Of a stretch of 64,000 bases of DNA, positions 9,118 to 20,740 are shown piece after piece. The stretch is from positions 124,001 to 188,000 of the forward strand of contig MU008221.1 in assembly GCA_010909165.1 (NCBI GenBank). The letters run 5' to 3'. The translations under genes and the position numbers were made by a program. Every line of letters starts with the position of its first letter. Within the stretch, counting starts at the first letter, position 1. The notes under the pieces were generated by a model that saw nothing but the letters and a program-made list of their open reading frames with translations, was not told where the DNA came from and ran no database searches. The stretch comes from Anthoceros angustus. Lineage: Eukaryota > Streptophyta > Anthocerotopsida > Anthocerotales > Anthocerotaceae.

Positions 9118-12060
9118 ATGGCTTCCTCAGACTGCGACTATGAGCCTAGTCCTAAGCGCCACCTGCAGCGAGATTCCAAGGGCCGGTTTGCCACTAGGAC
9201 AACTACCACTCTTGGAGCTTCAACACCGATTGCTGCAAAAGGTGCTAAGCGGGGAGTAGGGAGGCCCAAGGGCACCACTAAAGAGTTCTGGGCAATGCAG
9301 CTGAGGCTGCACTCGTGGCAATTGTGACATGGGTGGCCCTTCCGCCTGCGCCAAGGCAAAGGCAGGTGGCCCAACACAATTTTGCCTATTCTGATGATGA
9401 GTCTCGTTCTGCTCCACCTGTTGTGTTCCCTAAGCCATGAGAAGAGTTGGCGCGCACATCCAGAAACTGTCCTAGTCACGCCACGAGCACATCTGATGGC
9501 ATCGTGAACCTTTCAGTTCTGGTTGCTCATTTTTTTTGTCTTGCGGTAATCTCTTACGATTGCTCCCACTTCTTGCTAGGAAGTACTATCGCCTGCGAAA
9601 GAGGTGTTTAGGATTCCTAGCACCTGTTAAAAATCCTTGAAATCCCTTCCTTGTGAAGGTGAAATCCGCGAACCTTCTTCGGCTTAAACCGTAAGTATTC
9701 ATGAGAAAATAACATGGTCAATGCTTTCAGTACATGTCTAAAGAGTGGTTTTGCTAAAGATGATGCATTTTGGCCCGTTTTCGGCGGTCATTTTTTGGTC
9801 TTTAGGGACCCAAACCCCTTTAATGGAGAATAACCCCTATGCAGAGAGACGCTGTTCCTAGCATCACAGGTGGGTGTAACATGCTTTGGCCTTATTTTGG
9901 GAGTGGCCATGGGAAGGGAGAGCACGATGGTGCTGGTGCCATTTTGAAGCGTGCCCTTGAGACTCTGAGTCGTCCTGTGGATGCAAAATGCAGCAGATGT
10001 GGTGGAGTACCTGCAACAAAACATATCTGGTGGCGCAGCCTCCTCTTATGCAAGTACGGAGCATGGGGTTCACAGAAGTTTCTGGCTCATTGGAAAAACA
10101 GAGGTTAATCGCAGAAACCAGTTTGGGTGTGATTCCATCCCAGGATCTAAGCAGATGCACAGCCTGTATGGTGTAACATGAATGACCCTACACAAGCGAA
10201 TCACGGAGCCCTTGCACCTTTTTGTCTTCGGTAATCTCTTACGCTTGCTCCCATCTCCGCTAGGAAGTACTATCGCGAAAGAGGTGTTTAGGATTCCTAG
10301 CACCGTTAAAAATCCTTGAAATCCTTCCTTGTGAAGGTGAAATCCATGAACCTTCTTAAACCGTAAGTATTCATGAGAAAATAACATGGTCAATGTCTTT
10401 CAAGATTACATGTCTAAAGAGTGGTTTTGCTAAAGATAGATGATGCATTTTGGCCCGTTTTCGGTCATTTTTGGTCTTTAGGGACCCAAACCCTTTAATG
10501 GAGAATAACCCCTATCTTTGAGAGACTGTTCCTAGCATCACGGTGGGTGTAACATGCTTTGGCCTTATTTTGGGAGTGGCCATGGGAAGGAGAGCACGAT
10601 GGTGCTGGTGCCATTTGAAGCATGCCCTTGAGACTCTGAGTCGTCCTGTGGATGCAAAATGCAGCAGATGTGGTGGAGTACACCGCAACAAAACATATTT
10701 GGTGGCGCAGCCTCCTCTTATGCAAGTACGGAGCATGGGGTTCACGAAGTTTCGGCTCATTGGAAGAAGCAGAGGTTAACCGCAGAAACCAGTTTGGGTG
10801 TGATTCCATCCTAGGATCTAAGCGGATGCACACTGTATGGTGTAACATGAATGACCCTACACAAGCGAATCACGGAGCCCTTGCACCTTTTTGTCTTCGG
10901 TAATCTCTTACGCTTGCTCCCATCTCCGCTAGGAAGTACTATCGCTGAAAGAGGTGTTTAGGATTCCTAGCACCGTTAAAAATCCTTGAAATCCTTCCTT
11001 GTGAAGGTGAAATCCATGAACCTTCTTAAACCGTAAGTATTCATGAGAAAATAACATGGTCAATGTCTTTCAAGATTACATGTCTAAAGAGTGGTTTTGC
11101 TAAAGATAGATGATGCATTTTGGCCCGTTTTCGGTCATTTTTGGTCTTTAGGGACCCAAACCCTTTAATGGAGAATAACCCCTATCTTTGAGAGACTGTT
11201 CCTAGCATCACGTGGGTGTAACATGCTTTGGCCTTATTTTGGGAGTGGCCATGGGAAGGGAGCACGATGGTGCTGGTGCCATTTGAAGCATGCCCTTGGA
11301 CTCTGAGTCCCCCTGGATGCAAAATGCAGCAGATGTGGTGGAGTACACCGCAACAAAACATATTTGGTGGCGCAGCCTCCTCTGCAAGTACGGAGCATGG
11401 GGTTCACGTGTTTTCGCTCATTGGAAGCAGAGGTTAACCGCAGAAACCCTTTGGGTGTGATTCCATCCCAGGATCTAAGCAGATGCACAGCCTGTATGGC
11501 TGTAACATGAATGGTCCCTACACAACTGCGAATGCGGAGCCCTTGCCTGCTTTTGTGCTGATTGTATGGAGAGCAACCATGCAGCTTGCGAACTGGTGCC
11601 TCATGCTGGGTCTTGGAGAACTTTTAAGATCAAACCGCATGGACAGTTTGCTGGCCCCAGATTGACTCGACAAGCAACAAACCAGCCTATTCCATTGCTC
11701 ACACTTCCTAAACCCCTCCTTCCACTTGTTCCTGCAGGTGAGGCTGAGGATGAGGATGTTGTTGATGTCTCGGAGATGGCAGATTTCCTAGAAGTTGGCG
11801 ACAATTTCCTTGTCTTGGCAGAGCCTGAAGATGAAGGGGTTGAGTATTACTTGTTGAAGTGGACTAAGGCCAAGCACATGCTGATGGAGTCTCGGTATTG
11901 CCCTTGGAGTAAAACAACCTTCCAGGTTGGCAAGGAATTGGTTGTCGGACAGTACTACTTGTTGCAGCAGCTTGAGTCAGATGTGTTGTACAGTTTGCCG
12001 TTGGATCTAGAGGAAGCGTTTGCTACGCAATTGTGCAGACATGCAAGTTGGCCATGGTAG
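9118..12060 (+). pseudogene. M-unit protein A: AT-hook-like N-terminus, HGKGEHDGAGA domain, C-terminal domain; exons triplicated
   Basis: A good start context (ACCACCATGG, ATG at 9118) opens MASSDCDYEPSPKRHLQRDS, followed by a basic AT-hook-like GVGRPKGTTKEF. The reverse copy continues with an Ala-rich helix (EQRRAAEAAALKANCD), but here a frameshift follows at 9290-9310. After an intron-like stretch comes a domain with MLWPYFGSGHGKGEHDGAGA, then LETLSRP and NAADVVEYLQQNISGGAASS. It is present three times because the exon and its intron are tandemly repeated. The last segment (11566-12060) reads VVDVSEMADFLEVGDNFLVL, YYLLKWTKAKHMLMES and ELVVGQYYLLQQ and ends at TAG. I recall HGKGxxDGxGxxxKR-like motifs in uncharacterised, often repeat-associated eukaryotic proteins, but cannot assign a function. 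DNA or chromatin binding is inferred from the AT-hook alone. Confidence 0.5.
9526..11545. repeat. Three tandem 0.66-0.70 kb units inside gene A
   Basis: Units begin near 9526, 10225 and 10887, each with the segment GGTAATCTCTTACG, and each contains an intron-like stretch followed by the HGKGEHDGAGA exon. The junctions fuse exon sequence (GAGCCCTTGCACCTTTTTG) directly to the intron-like start of the next unit. Copies 1 and 2 of the exon therefore cannot splice normally into the downstream exon. The reverse M has one unit only (about 31690-32340). Confidence 0.85.
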
Positions 12061-12380
12061 TACATGGGCACAATGGATCAACCAACCTGTACATGCTTAC
12101 TCCTGATGCCCAGCAACAAGTCAATGACATAGTGGAGGAAAGCAAGTGGGGTTAGGGTGGAAGAAAGGTGGGAACGTGTCATGTGTACATGCTTTGGTCG
12201 TGTTTTCAGTGCTGAGGGTAAGGCTTCGTGATTTTATTTCTATGTGGATGCAGGAGATGTTGCCTGTGCCACACAACACTGTTGAGTATACTGGCCACAG
12301 CGATAATGTTTTGAGAAATGCTTGGCTTCAGTCTGGGCGAGTGGAAGATGCCTTAAGGCCTGATGCCAGATAGCTTAGAG
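12061..12380 (+). pseudogene. M-unit coding-like segment after gene A
   Basis: In-frame pieces read LAMVVHGHNGSTNLYMLTPD, QQVNDIVEESKWG and, after a frameshift, GNVSCVHALVVFSVL. The reverse M copy preserves a clearer frame (minus strand 31259-31056) reading PEQVNDIVAEKWGVRLEERW, then VMCTCFGRVFSAEGKAS. Conservation between copies suggests an exon of gene A or a separate gene. The product is unknown. Confidence 0.35.
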
Positions 12381-12411
12381 GAGATAGGGTTTCTTTTCAC
12401 ATCGGAGGTAT

Positions 12412-13395
12412 TTGCACATACATGCGTGCTGTCTGCAACTTTCCTATCTATGGCTTTGCCAAAGTGCAGTTCTGTGCTTTCAGAAATTTGAACACCATTT
12501 GATTGTCTATTTAGCTATGTCCACACGGTGTAGTATTCAAAAGACCCAATGGGGATGGGAACTTCACACACCAATCTATGGACCAATCACAGGACTGGAT
12601 GCTGCACCTTGTTGTCATTATGCTCACCCCCCATATTTGCTCCAAATTATCACGGTGAATGGAGGGCTGATTCGTGTGCTTCTGTTTGCTTTCATGGGCC
12701 CCCCGTGCCAAGAGGCTACAGAGTCCCCATATGTGGGCATTAATTACTTTGTCCGTTTCAGGATCGACCATTTGAATCCATTTCATGGCCTTAGTCGCCC
12801 TTCCTCCGGAAATCTTACACAAGTCCTCCACCACTGCTGTTGATATTGCAAGCCCTCTCGTTTTCTTCACATTGCCATCGCACATCCTCCATATCCATGG
12901 CATGTGGAGCGCCGTTGGTCAATGGCGAACCTAGCGGAGGGAGGTGGAATTGTTAGCCCCGAGCTTGGTGCCACTCTCTTGGCTATAATTGTACAATCGG
13001 AGGTGTTTTCGGTGGCCAAATACTTGCATCGTATGGAAAGGGCACAGCTCGAAGCGGTATTGGTTGAAGATCACGAGATCATGGATGGCCGTCTACAGGC
13101 AAAACCGTTGGAGTCGGAATGGTACCGCTTACTTGGCCGCAAGCAACCCAATTTGCAATCGCATGCGTGAGGACATGGCGGCGGCGGTATGGCTGCCGAG
13201 TCTTCTTTGGATGAGTGGACGCGTGATTCCGTTGTGTGGTGGATTGAGAAGATGAAGGAAGACTTGGAGCGCTTGCTGCCTGCTGCAAGGAAGACTAAGA
13301 GCGCACTGGTAGGAAAATTTGAGGCTACTGGAGGTTGTGCAAGGAATTGGTGGCGTACCCTTTTCTATCGCATTTCTGAGTACATTTTACTGTAG
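12412..13395. pseudogene. M-unit coding-like segment, strand uncertain
   Basis: Both strands carry plausible protein-like frames here and in the reverse copy (30020-30683). The M-forward strand reads LGATLLAIIVQSEVFSVAKY, AQLEAVLVEDHEIMDGR, EWYRLLGRKQPNLQ and SSLDEWTRDSVVWWIEKMKE, which looks helical and charged. The opposite strand reads VKKTRGLAIST and DKVINAHIWGL. The M-forward reading continues through more of the segment, so it is slightly preferred. I do not recognise a family. Confidence 0.3.
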
Positions 13396-13544
13396 GTGAC
13401 ACATCTGTTAACGTAGAGCGTGGCTAGGACTTGTATGTGATAAGAACATGGATGAGGCAGCTTGGATCAAGGTTGAGGATTGCGGGTGCTGCTCTGTGCA
13501 TCTGCACACATCTAGTCAACATGCCCAATGAATCATTGTGGAGA

Positions 13545-13632
13545 TCAAGACGTTGTCGATAACGAGTTTGTCGATCACGAGTTTGGAGATCACGAGTTTG
13601 GATATCACGAGTATGTCGATCGTGAGTTTCTG
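13545..13632. repeat. Minisatellite of GATCACGAGTTTG units
   Basis: Five or six imperfect 15-base units of the type GTCGATCACGAGTTT lie in tandem. The reverse M carries the same array (about 20655-20735) in inverted orientation, so the repeat predates the separation of the two copies. Confidence 0.8.
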
Positions 13633-13672
13633 CACGCGATTGTCAAGCTTCCAAGAGTTTTTTGAGATTTCA

Positions 13673-13694
13673 TGTAGCATACATGTGTGCTACA
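13673..13694. repeat. 22-base near-perfect palindrome
   Basis: TGTAGCATACA is followed directly by TGTGTGCTACA. The arms are complementary except for one position. It lies beside the GATCACGAG minisatellite, and the reverse M has the corresponding sequence near 20583-20604. It could extrude as a cruciform or bind a dimeric protein; there is no direct evidence for either. Confidence 0.7.
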
Positions 13695-13929
13695 TAACAT
13701 TGTCCAACAACAAACCTTTAACAATATTGTCCAAAAACACGTCCCAAAGGTGGGTTGGCCCATCCACAGACAACAAGAGTGTGTTGTCACAGTCCTGTCA
13801 CCCATATGACGCGCAATTGTATGTAAGGACTAGCACACACGAATAATATCATTGCATGGTTGGAACACCACGAGGCGGATAGTCTAGCAATGATAAACCG
13901 GATGTATCGCTTGGAATCATCTCATAGTA

Positions 13930-15158
13930 GAGGGCCCGAGCTACCTCGGCCTCTCAAATTTTCTTTTCCCCAAGCTAGGTCGACAGTCCTCTTCCAATGT
14001 TTCCACTTTCAGGGCCTTCAGCGGTAAAATCAACATGCTCGAGTTTGGTTTCTCCACGGGGACCATAAAGGCGCCTCTTGTGATGCCATCCGTGTCATGG
14101 AGAAGGTCCGCTGGAATCTCCAATTTGTCATTTGTTGCGCCTTCTTCTTGGGCGACACAGTGGTATTTGCCCGCCTCCATCCTTCCATTTCAAGGGCCAC
14201 AGGTTGGTTGAGGCTTCCCCGTCTTGTAAGCCTAGTCCCGCATGTGTCCGGATATGTCCACTAGGTCGGCGAGTGCGGGCGTGTCTGACCAACACCAATT
14301 CACGGGACACAGGGGCTTGTACATCCTGCTCCACTTGAGCACCTGGAAGGGCAACAACATTGCCCGAGACAACTGCCTTTCCACCCCCATCCCAAATTGC
14401 TCATGGCTGCCACAGACAACCACTGTGTCACCAAGTGTTAAAGTGGCCTCTTGCAGGATGCTCCTTAGTGGCCTCTTCCGTAGGATGGTCCAGTGGCGTC
14501 TTGGACAATGCGATCCTCAGTTACCTCATGCACAGGATTCTCGTGAGTGACCTCTTGCACATGATGTGGCCTAGCACCCAGCCCAACATGGCATGCTGGA
14601 AAATCAACAAACAAGTTGCCCGGCATGTCTGATGGCAACTGTGGCTCAATGTTTGACTGAACCACCACCACGTCAATTTCCTTCGGCAAATCATCACATT
14701 TGTTGCCATCCTCGATTTCACTAGACTCTCCACTGCAGTCCATGGACTGCACATACCGGGAGTCTCATGGAACCCGTCACCACACCACAAACACCTTGAC
14801 ATGCTCATTCGTCAACCAGCCATCCTCCTCTCGGTTGCAGCCTATGTGCCCCAGGCGTCTCAGGACTTGCCTCCTGCTCTTCTCGCCCACCTAGCACGGA
14901 AGTGCCTTGATCACAAGCATCTTCAAGAACCAGCCCCAAGGATTTCTGGCTTGCAGGGGGCACTGCAAAGTAATGTGAAACGCTACAACCAGTGGTGCGA
15001 ATATCATCCTGGCTCAAATTTGGTGAAGCAGAACCTCTAGCAAGAACAACCTCTGGAGTTTGTAGCACATAAGTTTGCATGTTCCAAAGAACCTTGGTTG
15101 CAGCTTAGTCTCTCCGGATAAGAATTGGTGGCCTCCGGAACGGAAGGTGTTTTGTCCA
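13930..15158 (-). pseudogene. M-unit protein B, related to the C-terminus of protein A, broken
   Basis: Read on the minus strand from the right end of M, coding-like pieces include SSEIEDGNKCDDLPKEIDVV, NLFVDFPACHVGLGARPHHV, repeated QE(V/A)T-type motifs, then LVDISGHMRD and DKLEIPADLLHDTDGIT. The final part, GAFMVPVEKPNSSMLILPLK in this copy, is the same region as GDVFMVPAEKPNSEHVDFYL in the better copy at 19143-20393. It resembles the GDNFLVLAEP...YYLLK segment of protein A. Genes A and B therefore face each other and share a domain. Many frameshifts. Function unknown. Confidence 0.4.
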
Positions 15159-15159
15159 C

Positions 15160-16519
15160 GTGAGTATCCCCTAGAGTGGGGACTACTGGGGACAGTGGAA
15201 CAAGTCGACTATAAATCCCTACAGGGCATCACAGACTATATCAGCAGGTTTGAACACCGATAAGACCAACCTGTAAACATGCATGCAAAATAACTTACCA
15301 GGAGATTCAAGTCCAGGTTTTGAGGAACTAGATAAGCAGTTAAAATAGGGAATACTTAATGAGGGATATATTAATTAGGAAGTAATTAATTACAAGCGAA
15401 ATGGGATAGGAAAATAGGCAAGAGAAAGGTATTTTAGGATGGTAAATCCGATCTAGGATGTTCAAGTGACCATAACCCAAACGATGTGACTATTCAATAG
15501 ATGACTATTAATTAAACATTAACCCCTCCATGTAAGTGAGTACAGGCGTCCTCCATTCTTAACATATGCACCCATGTGAACGCACACAAAATCGTGGATT
15601 GCGTCTTTGTGATGGGCGGTAAGGAATGAGACAAGAGAGCGCTGTCTGCTCTCGAGAATAAAAGCGCCCCTACACATACATGGGTCGTTCTCCATTCGTG
15701 TTACAAGAAAATCTCACGTATAGCGACGCCTTGACATGCCTACTAGCTTTTGCATCGGCAAGAGCTTCCTGTTCCTTGTTAAAGAGGTTTGTGGGCATTG
15801 CCCCAACCCAATAATTTTAGAAGAATTGACCCCGGACGGTTCTCGAGTTGAATCTATGATATTCTCGGTGGTTTTCTATATATGTGCATAGATGTGTAGT
15901 TCATTTGTAGATAGAGGGGTGTGAGTTTTAATACTTGTTATAGAATTTACTAGTTCGATCCATGGCATTATGGGTGGGCTCGATGATATCTTCCTTTATC
16001 ATATTGACGGTATTATCATTGATTTTGTTTTCAATGATCATCATGACAACGAATTAAAGAGTTCGATCAAGCGGTTTTATCGTCGAGAATATTCCCAAGG
16101 CTATGCATGTTATCAATCGACCATTTGTAAAGTCTTATACATGCATACATGTTGGTTTTGCTCTTGTTTTATCTTGTTTTAAGAATGTAATAAGGGTAAT
16201 GGTAATTATTGATAAGAGTTCATAAACGTCTTCATTTTTCCTTTTGACAATAATTTTTATGACTTTAGAATGATTATTGATTGTGTAAAATTTGAAGATC
16301 AACTCGGTTTCAAGATCCTATTATAAGGGAACATTATAAGGTTAAAAATTCATCTACACGCTTTTATTCAATGTTTGGATTGATGACCTTGATGCATGTA
16401 GATGTCTTAAACCATGTCTCATATTTCCGATTGCCATAATGCTTTGTGAAGGAGGATGCTCTATAAAGGAGATTGGATATGTCTTAACGATATTCTAATG
16501 TTTTCATTGTGATGCTACA
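15160..16519. other. 5' part of cassette N copy 2, no assigned gene
   Basis: AT-rich sequence shared with copy 3 (from 34108) and, from about 15462 on, with copy 1. Weak frames such as the one at 15970-16182 are not conserved in length between copies. It could contain promoter and first exons of the neprosin-like gene, but none was identified. Confidence 0.4.
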
Positions 16520-17979
16520 TACAGAAGAATGGACTTAAGAAAAGTACTTCATTGCTTTCTAAAGGTTTTGAAAATAAGCACCCAAACATGACTATATATC
16601 TGTGTTTCAAAAGAGGTTGGACGTTGTCCTCCGGGATGTGTTCCTATAGCTCGAGTGATACATCCGAGCGAATTGATTTGGAGCGAGCGATCTCTTAAAG
16701 CAGGTCTACCTATTTTAGCAATGGTCGAGTTCTAAAACATTGATGACCGACCTCCATCGATCGTTGGGTAAGTTTTCTAGCTGAGTGTTTGCGTACAAAC
16801 ATATATGTCATGTTGTCTTTTAACTTTCAATCGTTCGAGATGGTAGAAATATTGAATACATTTGCACACATAGATCCATGTATGGATATACATATTATTG
16901 TGGACTAATGTTGATCTTTTAGAAATAAATATAGAATTGACTACCTTGTACCTTTTGACTTTGGGCGCATGCAAGGTTAATGGATTTTAGATCGTTTGAT
17001 GACGGCTTCTCACAAGCCTACGGAATAGCTACAACAATGAATGTTTATCAACCACCAGTGAGATCTTATGATGAAAATGATTTCTCAAATGGACAAATAT
17101 GGGTGCAAAATTATGGAAGCATTCATCAATCAATGGAAGTTGGATGGCACGTAAGTGTTGTAATTTTATCTTGCTTTCATTTGAGATCTATAGTCGATTG
17201 CATTTGTAAATTTTAAGTTGTGGTATTCACGATAGGTGTATCCATATAATGCGATGGTATGGGAAATGAAGATCGACCACATTTTTTATATTTTGGACGG
17301 TGATTTAAATTTTCTATACCTCCTTTATTGAAATTACAATCTTGTACTTTGAATTGTAAGTTTTGTGTTTTTATGTTTTGAAACGTGTTGATGATGACGG
17401 ACTCCTATGAGGATGGATGCTATAATTTAGAATGCCTGAGGTTTATTTTTGTGGGTGAAAGCCCAATGATACCCGTTATCCTTTTCAAACACAAGATCTT
17501 GTGGTGATGTAGGTTTTAGAGTTTCTATTGAAGTGGATGAAGACGGAGATTGGGTATTAGATGTAAATAGCCAAAGCAGTTGGATATTGGCCAAAAGATA
17601 TATTTAGAGATGGTGGATTGTCGAATCTAGTAATTTCTTGTCGTTCGGAGGTGAAGTTGTCCGGACGAGAGGTCGCAAGATATATCAATGCCAATGGAAG
17701 TGGGAATTCAGCTCAAGGATTCAAAATTTTGAGGAGCATATCACGAGATCGTGTGCTTTATAAAGGTGGAACTTTTAACGGTATTATAAATCGCGTCCTT
17801 GTAGACGGGCCAAACGAGGGTGAGGCACAAGATCACATCATTACGATATTGGGTACGAAATGGAGATGATGCAAATGGTGGTGAAACATGGGTGACTTAT
17901 GGAGGTCCCGGTGAAGGGCCATAATTTCATATAACCTTTCCAATGAGCTAGCATTGAACTTAGTCCGTATAGTATGTAG
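16520..17979 (+). pseudogene. Neprosin-like (DUF239) secreted peptidase, broken, copy 2
   Basis: Same exon plan as copy 1: the propeptide-like exon ends at GTAAGT at 16768; the AYGIATTMNVYQPP...EVGWH exon ends at 17150; the VYPY exon starts at 17236; then GCYNLEC near 17418 and DEDGDWVLDVNSQ near 17537. Frames continue through SEVKLSGREVARYINANGSG and SAQGFKILRSISRDRVLYKG, better preserved than in copy 1. This region fits the C-terminal GSGHF...A.YFR part of neprosins. The stop is TAG at 17977-17979. Disruptions lie near 17230-17300, 17510, 17570 and after 17830. As in copy 1, both candidate catalytic glutamates are present. Confidence 0.7.
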
Positions 17980-18289
17980 TTGGTAGAATGAGATTAGCAT
18001 ATGTAAATGTGAACTCGAAGCAAAATATATGACAATCATAAACTTCCATGATATTGTTCCGTCTAACTTATCACAGTGGATTGAGAAAGGTTTTAGCCGT
18101 GAAGGACAAAGTTAATCACGAGTCTACGATGGAGATGCATGAGCTAACGATCCCTTGGCGGAGGCCGTGTCGGTGTAGAACATTGGCGTAAGCATGAGGG
18201 TAGCTAGCTAGGAAGTCGTTAGCTTGAGAGACTAACTTAAGATTAATTAATTAGAGTCCGCAAAGTCTAGTCAAGAACACGTCGGTTTG

Positions 18290-18860
18290 AACACGTGTGA
18301 CGACCCACGTTCACAAGTTCGCAATCACCTAGAGATTCTCCGTTCCAGGCTTGCGCTCCTCGTGCCCGTCGCCCAAGATCCAAGAGACTCTCCCATTCCG
18401 GGCATGTTCTCTGTTTGCGATCCTAGAGCCCTCACGCGGGGAAACCACCGGGACACAGAACAACTGTCTGCACTTCCACGGCGGTCGGGAGAATTTGTTC
18501 AGGCTATTGGCGCTCCACCGCGGTGATGCAGTCGGTCATGCGTGGACCAAAGGAGGAGAAGTACTAAAACTACGCCACTAACTGCGCCTCGGGCGGATGT
18601 GTGGACGTTACCAAGTGCTTGCTTGGTGCACTCGCTCTCATCCTTTTATTCCAGGCTGCGTCGCTTGGAACGAGCTCGCAGGAGCTGCTTGGATTCTCCT
18701 CCACATTTCGGGTTGGTTTAACTATTGTTGGTGGCAGCTCATGCAGTTGTGTGGAAATCGACAACCCATCAGGATGTGCAACAATCAAGCGAAGATTCTT
18801 CCATCTTCATCATCTGCACTACAACCCACGAGGAACTACATTGGAGAGAAGCCCTACTAA
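18290..18860 (+). pseudogene. PR-1 (CAP superfamily), broken, copy 2
   Basis: The segment HLEILRSRLALLVP resembles the start of the CAP domain. GEFVQAIG is a damaged GENLFWG, and CGRY (18597-18608) precedes the splice donor at 18615. A 3-base loss removed part of the YTQ segment. The intron ends in GCAG at 18746 and exon 2 has lost a G, giving a frameshift ahead of VWKSTTH. The last exon ends NYIGEKPY-TAA (18858-18860). There is no internal duplication, unlike copy 1. Confidence 0.65.
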
Positions 18861-19144
18861 GTTCGATGTCTCGGCATTGGGGTGCATGAGCGATAAGAGA
18901 AGCTTCCATTTTGCTCCGCTCTGCTTGCGTTGTGCACGGGTACTTTGAAAGGACCAGTTGTCATTGGGGTATGTGAGCGGATCCGAGAACCTCCGATATT
19001 GCTCAGTGCCTTCTGCTTTGTTGTGCGCAAGTACTTTCCAACCCATTTTAGGACTTAGATTGTTAGAAGTTAATGATTTATTTTGCTTTCGGAATTGTGA
19101 AAGGTCTTCGTCTGCTAGCCTAATGGTACACAGGGAAAGACCGT

Positions 19145-20393
19145 GGACAAAACACCTTCCCGTTCCCGGAGGCCACCAATTCTTATCCGGGAGAGACCAA
19201 CTGTGCAACCTTGCTGGAACATGCAAACTTATGTGCTACAAACTCCAGAGGTTGTTCTTGCTAGAGGTTCTGCTTCACCAAATTTGAGCCAGGATGATAT
19301 TCGCACCACTGGTTGTAGCGTTTCACATTACTTTGCGGACCTGCCATAAATCCTTGGGGTTGGTTCTTGTGATCAAGGCACTTCCATGCTAGGTGGGCGA
19401 GAAGAGCGGAGGCAAGTCTGAGGCCGAGGGGCACATGAGGGCAACCAGGAGGAGGATGGTTGGCACGAATGAGCATCTTGAAGGGTGTTTGTGGTGTGGT
19501 GGCGGGTTCCATGGTGGAGACTCGGTATGTGTGTCCATGGCTGTGGAGAGTCTAGTAGCTGAAATCGAGGATGGCAACAAGCAGGATGATTTGCAAGGAA
19601 ATTGGCGTGGTGGTGGTTCGATCAAACATTGAGCCCTGATTGCCATCGAGACATGCGGGCAACTTGTTTGTTGATTTTCCAAAGATGCCATGTTGGGTGC
19701 TAGGCCACATCATGTGCAAGAGGTCACTCACGAGAATCACATGCATGAGGTAATGGCAGGGGATCGCATTGTCCAAGACGCCACTCTGGACCATCCTACG
19801 GAAGAGGCCACTAAGGAGCATCCTGTGCAAGAGGCCACTTTAACACTTGGTGACACAGTGGTTGTCTGTGGCGACCATGAGCAATTTGGGATGGGGTGGA
19901 AAGCGGTTGTCTCGGCAATGTTGTTGCCTTCCAGTGCTCAAGTGGAGCGGGATGTACAAGCCCATGTCCGTGGTGGTGTTGGCTACACGCCGCACTGCTG
20001 TGACCTAGTGGACATATCTCGGACACATGATGCACTAGGCTTACAAAGACGGGGAAGCCTCAACCAACTCCAGGGCCCTTGAAACGGAAGGGTGGAGGCA
20101 GGGCCGCACGACCAGGTCGCCCGAAGAAGAAGGCTCCAACAAATGACAAATTGGAGATTCCAGCGGACCTTCTCCATGACACGGATGGCATCACAATAGG
20201 CGACGTCTTTATGGTCCCTGCGGAGAAACCGAACTCCGAGCATGTTGATTTTTACCTGTTGAAGGCCCCGCTGAAAGTGGAAACATTGGAAGAGGCGTGT
20301 CGACCTAGCTTGGGGAAAAGAAAATTTGAGGCCGAGGTAGCTGGCCTCTACTATGAGATGATTCAGCGATACATACATTTTATCGGTTGCTAG
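19145..20393 (+). pseudogene. M-unit protein B, best-preserved copy
   Basis: Reads on the + strand because M is inverted here. Pieces in order: TPSRSRRPPILIRERPTVQP, VLARGSASPNLSQDDIR, EIEDGNKQDDLQGNW, then a long frame from 19690 with VQEVTHENHMHEV, DHPTEEATKEHPVQEATL and GDTVVVCGDHEQFGMGWKAV. After a stop near 20080 it continues MKRKGGGRAARPGRPKKKAP, LEIPADLLHDTDGITIGDVF and EVAGLYYEMIQRYIHFIGC. GRPKKK is AT-hook-like and the following domain resembles the C-terminus of protein A. The repeated QEVT/QEAT motif suggests a low-complexity linker. Family unknown. Confidence 0.45.
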
Positions 20394-20654
20394 ACTATCG
20401 CCTCGTGGTGTTCCAACCATGCACCTTAAGTGACATTATTCGTGTGTGCTAGTCCTTACATAGTGCGTTGTCATATGGGTGAGGAGCGTGTGACAACACT
20501 CTTGTTGTCGTGGATGGGCCAACCCACCTTTGGGACGTGTTTTTGGACAATATTGTTAAAGGTTTAATGTTGGACAATGTTATGTAGCACACATGTATGC
20601 TACATGAAATCTCAAAAAACTCTTGGAAGCTTGACAATCGCGTGTGAAACTCCT

Positions 20655-20740
20655 GATCGACATACTCGTGATCTCCAAACTTGTGATCGACAAACTCGTG
20701 ATCAACAAACTCGTGATCGACAATGTCTTGATTTCCACAA
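20655..20740. repeat. Minisatellite of CAAACTCGTGATC units (reverse M)
   Basis: Inverted counterpart of the array at 13545-13632, with four or five units such as CGACAAACTCGTGATC. Confidence 0.75.

Larger units (their letters stand above)
6962..15158 (+). mobile_element. Unit M, forward copy (8.2 kb, unknown family)
   Basis: This unit lies exactly between N copies 1 and 2. The left end reads TCCTCCAAGAGTCTTC and the right end reads AAGGTGTTTTGTCCA. Both outer borders carry CGT (6960-6962 and 15159-15161). The same unit occurs in reverse between N copies 2 and 3 and as a truncated forward copy after N copy 3. The two ends are not inverted repeats of each other. The unit carries at least two genes with AT-hook-like motifs in opposite orientation plus unassigned coding-like segments. 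I see no transposase, helicase or reverse transcriptase signature. Movement as a transposon is inferred from orientation and borders only. Relative to the reverse copy it has internal duplications that add about 2 kb. Confidence 0.6.
15159..19143 (+). repeat. Cassette N, copy 2 (full length)
   Basis: A complete 4-kb cassette starting at GTGAGTATCCCCTAG and ending at GGGAAAGACCG. It has the 300-base 5' part that copy 1 lacks. Gene order and orientation are the same as in copies 1 and 3. It is preceded by the right end of forward M and followed by the right end of reverse M. Confidence 0.85.

Noticed and set aside
6962-15158. Terminal inverted repeats of unit M
   Set aside because: TCCTCCAAGAG and TGGACAAAACA do not match beyond chance.
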